Source of the DNA: Bacteroidota bacterium
GTDB taxonomy: Bacteria; Bacteroidota; Bacteroidia; Flavobacteriales; Flavobacteriaceae
Assembly (NCBI GenBank): GCA_023427845.1
Contig: JAEYZX010000009.1
Coordinates: 1-14,833, forward strand
Direction: 5' to 3'
Length of the DNA: 14,833 bases
The notes under the pieces are model-generated. The model worked only from the letters and a program-made list of their open reading frames with translations. It made no database searches and was not told where the DNA came from. This document shows positions 13,207-14,833 of this stretch, piece by piece. Position numbers and translations under genes: made by a program. Each line of letters opens with the position of its first letter. Position 1 is the first letter of the stretch.

Positions 13207-13758
13207 ATGAAGCTGTACGTAAAATATGATATCAATCTGGCATGTAAAGTAATCTTGCAGGAGCAACTCGAGCGACTCGGACTTTCATACGAACTCAAGG
13301 AATTGGGCGAAGTTGAAATCCAGGGGACCATGACTCCCGAACTGCAGAAGGAACTCGACACCGCATTGGAGCGTTACGGTATTAAAATCGTCAGCAATCA
13401 CAAGAATACGCTTATTGAAAAAACCAAGGATATCATTATTGAAATGATATACGAAAAGGAAAAGCTTCCAAATACCAACATCTCAAATTACCTCGCCGAC
13501 AGGCTGAACCACAGCTACGGATATATTTCGAATCTTTTCTCGGAGGTCACTTATTCATCGATCGAGAACTTCATCATCATCCAGAAGATCGAACGTGCAA
13601 AACAGTTGATTATAGAAGGCGAGTTGACGCTGACTGAAATTTCCTATCAACTGAATTACAGCAGCGTTGCGCATCTGTCGAATCAATTCAAAAAAACGAC
13701 CGGCCTAACGCCAACGGCCTTCCAGCGTATCATCAAGAAAAGGGTCAACGCGCACTAG
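13207..13758 (+). CDS. AraC-type transcription regulator with small ferredoxin-like N-terminal domain
   Basis: A 183-residue regulator. The C-terminal ~100 residues form an AraC/XylS double helix-turn-helix, with ERAKQLIIEGELTLTEISYQLNYSSVAHLSNQFKK as its clearest part and GLTPTAFQRI as the end motif. The first ~65 residues (MKLYVKYDINLACKVILQEQL...) have a beta-alpha-beta look with one cysteine, C13 before K14, at the place where heavy-metal-associated (HMA) domains carry CxxC. Here only one cysteine remains, so metal binding through a CxxC is unlikely. Related flavobacterial regulators share this short N-terminus; the signal they sense is unknown to me. It is followed 92 bases downstream on the same strand by a CHASE3/PAS sensor gene. 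Confidence 0.82.
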   Translation: MKLYVKYDINLACKVILQEQLERLGLSYELKELGEVEIQGTMTPELQKELDTALERYGIKIVSNHKNTLIEKTKDIIIEMIYEKEKLPNTNISNYLADRLNHSYGYISNLFSEVTYSSIENFIIIQKIERAKQLIIEGELTLTEISYQLNYSSVAHLSNQFKKTTGLTPTAFQRIIKKRVNAH

Positions 13759-13850
13759 GAAAAGTAGGTAACATTTTCTAATTTTAGTAACGAATTCAAT
13801 TCAGGCCCTAATTCGGCCCGATTAATTATTGGATAAGGAACGATAATCAA

Positions 13851-14833
13851 ATGCCTATGAAATTCCGGAACCACCTTGCACCTTCAACACTACTGAGCGT
13901 GATTTTCGTGGTATCGTTGTTCCTGTTGTTTTTTATAGCTGCAATTTCGTTTCGGCAAATCAATAATTTAACCGAGACACAACAGTCGATAAAGAGGAGT
14001 CTTGAAATCCGTATAAATCTTGAAACGCTTTTTTCTGAATTAAAAGACGCAGAGGCCGCACATCGTGGTTATCTCCTGACCGAGGACCAGCGCTATCTGG
14101 AACCCACCGGCTATAGTCAGGTACGAATCAACAAATCTTTATTGGCAATAAAACAATTGATTGATGATGATCCCGACAGGGAGCGCGAATTTGATGTGCT
14201 GACGAATTTAATCAATGAACGTTTTCGCGGCCTGCGCGACAATCTCAGTGAAAGCAGGCTTAAGGACACCAATTCACCAAGTTTTAAGGCGAGTTTATGG
14301 GATGGGAAGGGCAATATGGACCGTATTCGCGGTCAGATCAATAAGATTGTCGAAAGTGAGAAGAAAATTCTCGAACAACAGGAAAGCGAACATGACGACG
14401 AAATTACATTTGCGCCGCTCACAGCAGTTTTGCTGGTTGTATTTTCCTTGCTGGTTTTTCTGTTTACCTTCAATAGAATAAACATCAATCTCAGACAGGT
14501 TAAAATACTGAACCACCGGCTGCAATTGATCAACGAGACATTTAATTATGCCGAAAAGATTGGTGAAATCTGTCATTGGCAATACGACATCAGCACAAAA
14601 AAGCTGACGTTTTCCGACAATAAATTCAATTTGCTTGGATGTCAGCCGCGATCTTTCGAACCGACGATCGACAACTATTTGTCGTGCATCCATCCGCAAG
14701 ACCGCAAAAAAGTACGCAATTCGTTTGAGAAGGAATTGAATACAAATACTTTTTCCGTTTACTTCAGGCTCATCCGGAAGGACAAAAAAATGCGTTACTT
14801 CAAATCAATCAGTAAACTCACGCGGGACAGCGA
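13851..14833 (+). CDS. CHASE3/PAS sensor protein (probable histidine kinase), 5' part
   Basis: An open frame of 327 codons that runs off the window. After a short basic start (MPMKFRN) there is a hydrophobic helix (about 10-30). An extracytoplasmic helical region then carries the CHASE3-type motif AEAAHRGYLLTEDQRYLEP (about residues 67-85) and ends in a long acidic/basic helix. A second helix (about 185-205, LTAVLLVVFSLLVFLF) is followed by a linker and the start of a PAS_3-like fold (about residue 228 on: EICHWQYDISTKKLTFSDN, then IHPQDRKKVRNSF). CHASE3 plus PAS is usual for hybrid or simple histidine kinases, but the kinase core lies outside the window. ATG at 13851 or 13857 is possible. 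A box TAATTTTA (13779-13786) is near consensus. It may be read with the AraC-type regulator. Confidence 0.82.
   Translation, partial: MPMKFRNHLAPSTLLSVIFVVSLFLLFFIAAISFRQINNLTETQQSIKRSLEIRINLETLFSELKDAEAAHRGYLLTEDQRYLEPTGYSQVRINKSLLAIKQLIDDDPDREREFDVLTNLINERFRGLRDNLSESRLKDTNSPSFKASLWDGKGNMDRIRGQINKIVESEKKILEQQESEHDDEITFAPLTAVLLVVFSLLVFLFTFNRININLRQVKILNHRLQLINETFNYAEKIGEICHWQYDISTKKLTFSDNKFNLLGCQPRSFEPTIDNYLSCIHPQDRKKVRNSFEKELNTNTFSVYFRLIRKDKKMRYFKSISKLTRDS

Noticed and set aside
1..14833. CRISPR array, tRNA, rRNA, transposase, phage or integron features
   Set aside because: No regularly spaced repeats, cloverleaf-like sequence, rRNA-like stretch, or mobile-element protein was seen on either strand.

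Overview
The window reads as chromosome from a member of the Bacteroidota, most probably a flavobacterium (Flavobacterium or a close relative). The evidence is moderate to low GC, weak or absent Shine-Dalgarno sequences, several copies of the Bacteroidota promoter element TAnnTTTG (some with TTG or TTTG 19-22 bases upstream), and protein families typical of that group: DUF4920 lipoproteins, MnmD, a LETM1-related protein, and an M49 dipeptidyl peptidase. I see no insertion sequence, phage gene, CRISPR array, tRNA or rRNA. No gene-free gap exceeds 300 bases.

Layout. 1-735: the 3' end of a dipeptidyl peptidase III gene and its terminator. 734-922 (-): a two-helix small membrane protein. 991-1380 (+): a MazG/PRA-PH-like pyrophosphohydrolase, convergent with ilvE (1391-2458, -). 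2723-4461 (+): a tight three-gene unit of DUF4920 lipoprotein, a CxxCH cytochrome lipoprotein, and mnmD starting with TTG. 4553-5188 (+): two tandem paralogous small proteins separated by a 225-base spacer rich in inverted repeats. 5198-6724: oxyR (-) divergent from dps (+). 6863-9591: a small secreted protein with a promoter placed almost on its start codon, then a SulP transporter, a beta-carbonic anhydrase and a strong terminator. 9590-11426 (-): a LETM1/TerB-like protein and, upstream of it, a Cu/Zn superoxide dismutase lipoprotein. 11578-13112: a stress-type short-chain dehydrogenase meeting tail to tail a YetF/DUF421 membrane protein with a zinc-ribbon tail. 13207-14833 (+): an AraC-type regulator with an unusual N-terminal domain, then the 5' part of a CHASE3/PAS sensor that runs off the window.

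How the genes work together. Two functional themes stand out. One is oxidative-stress defence: OxyR with both redox cysteines, divergent Dps with its ferroxidase residues, SodC, and possibly the SDR. The other is inorganic-carbon handling: a SulP transporter beside a beta-carbonic anhydrase, the usual arrangement for a bicarbonate uptake module. The rest is housekeeping or poorly characterised. The least explained parts are the small-protein pair with its structured spacer, the DUF4920/cytochrome/mnmD unit, and the regulator/sensor pair at the right end. I found no clear multi-gene defence or biosynthetic system that is new. All calls come from reading the sequence; no database search was run.
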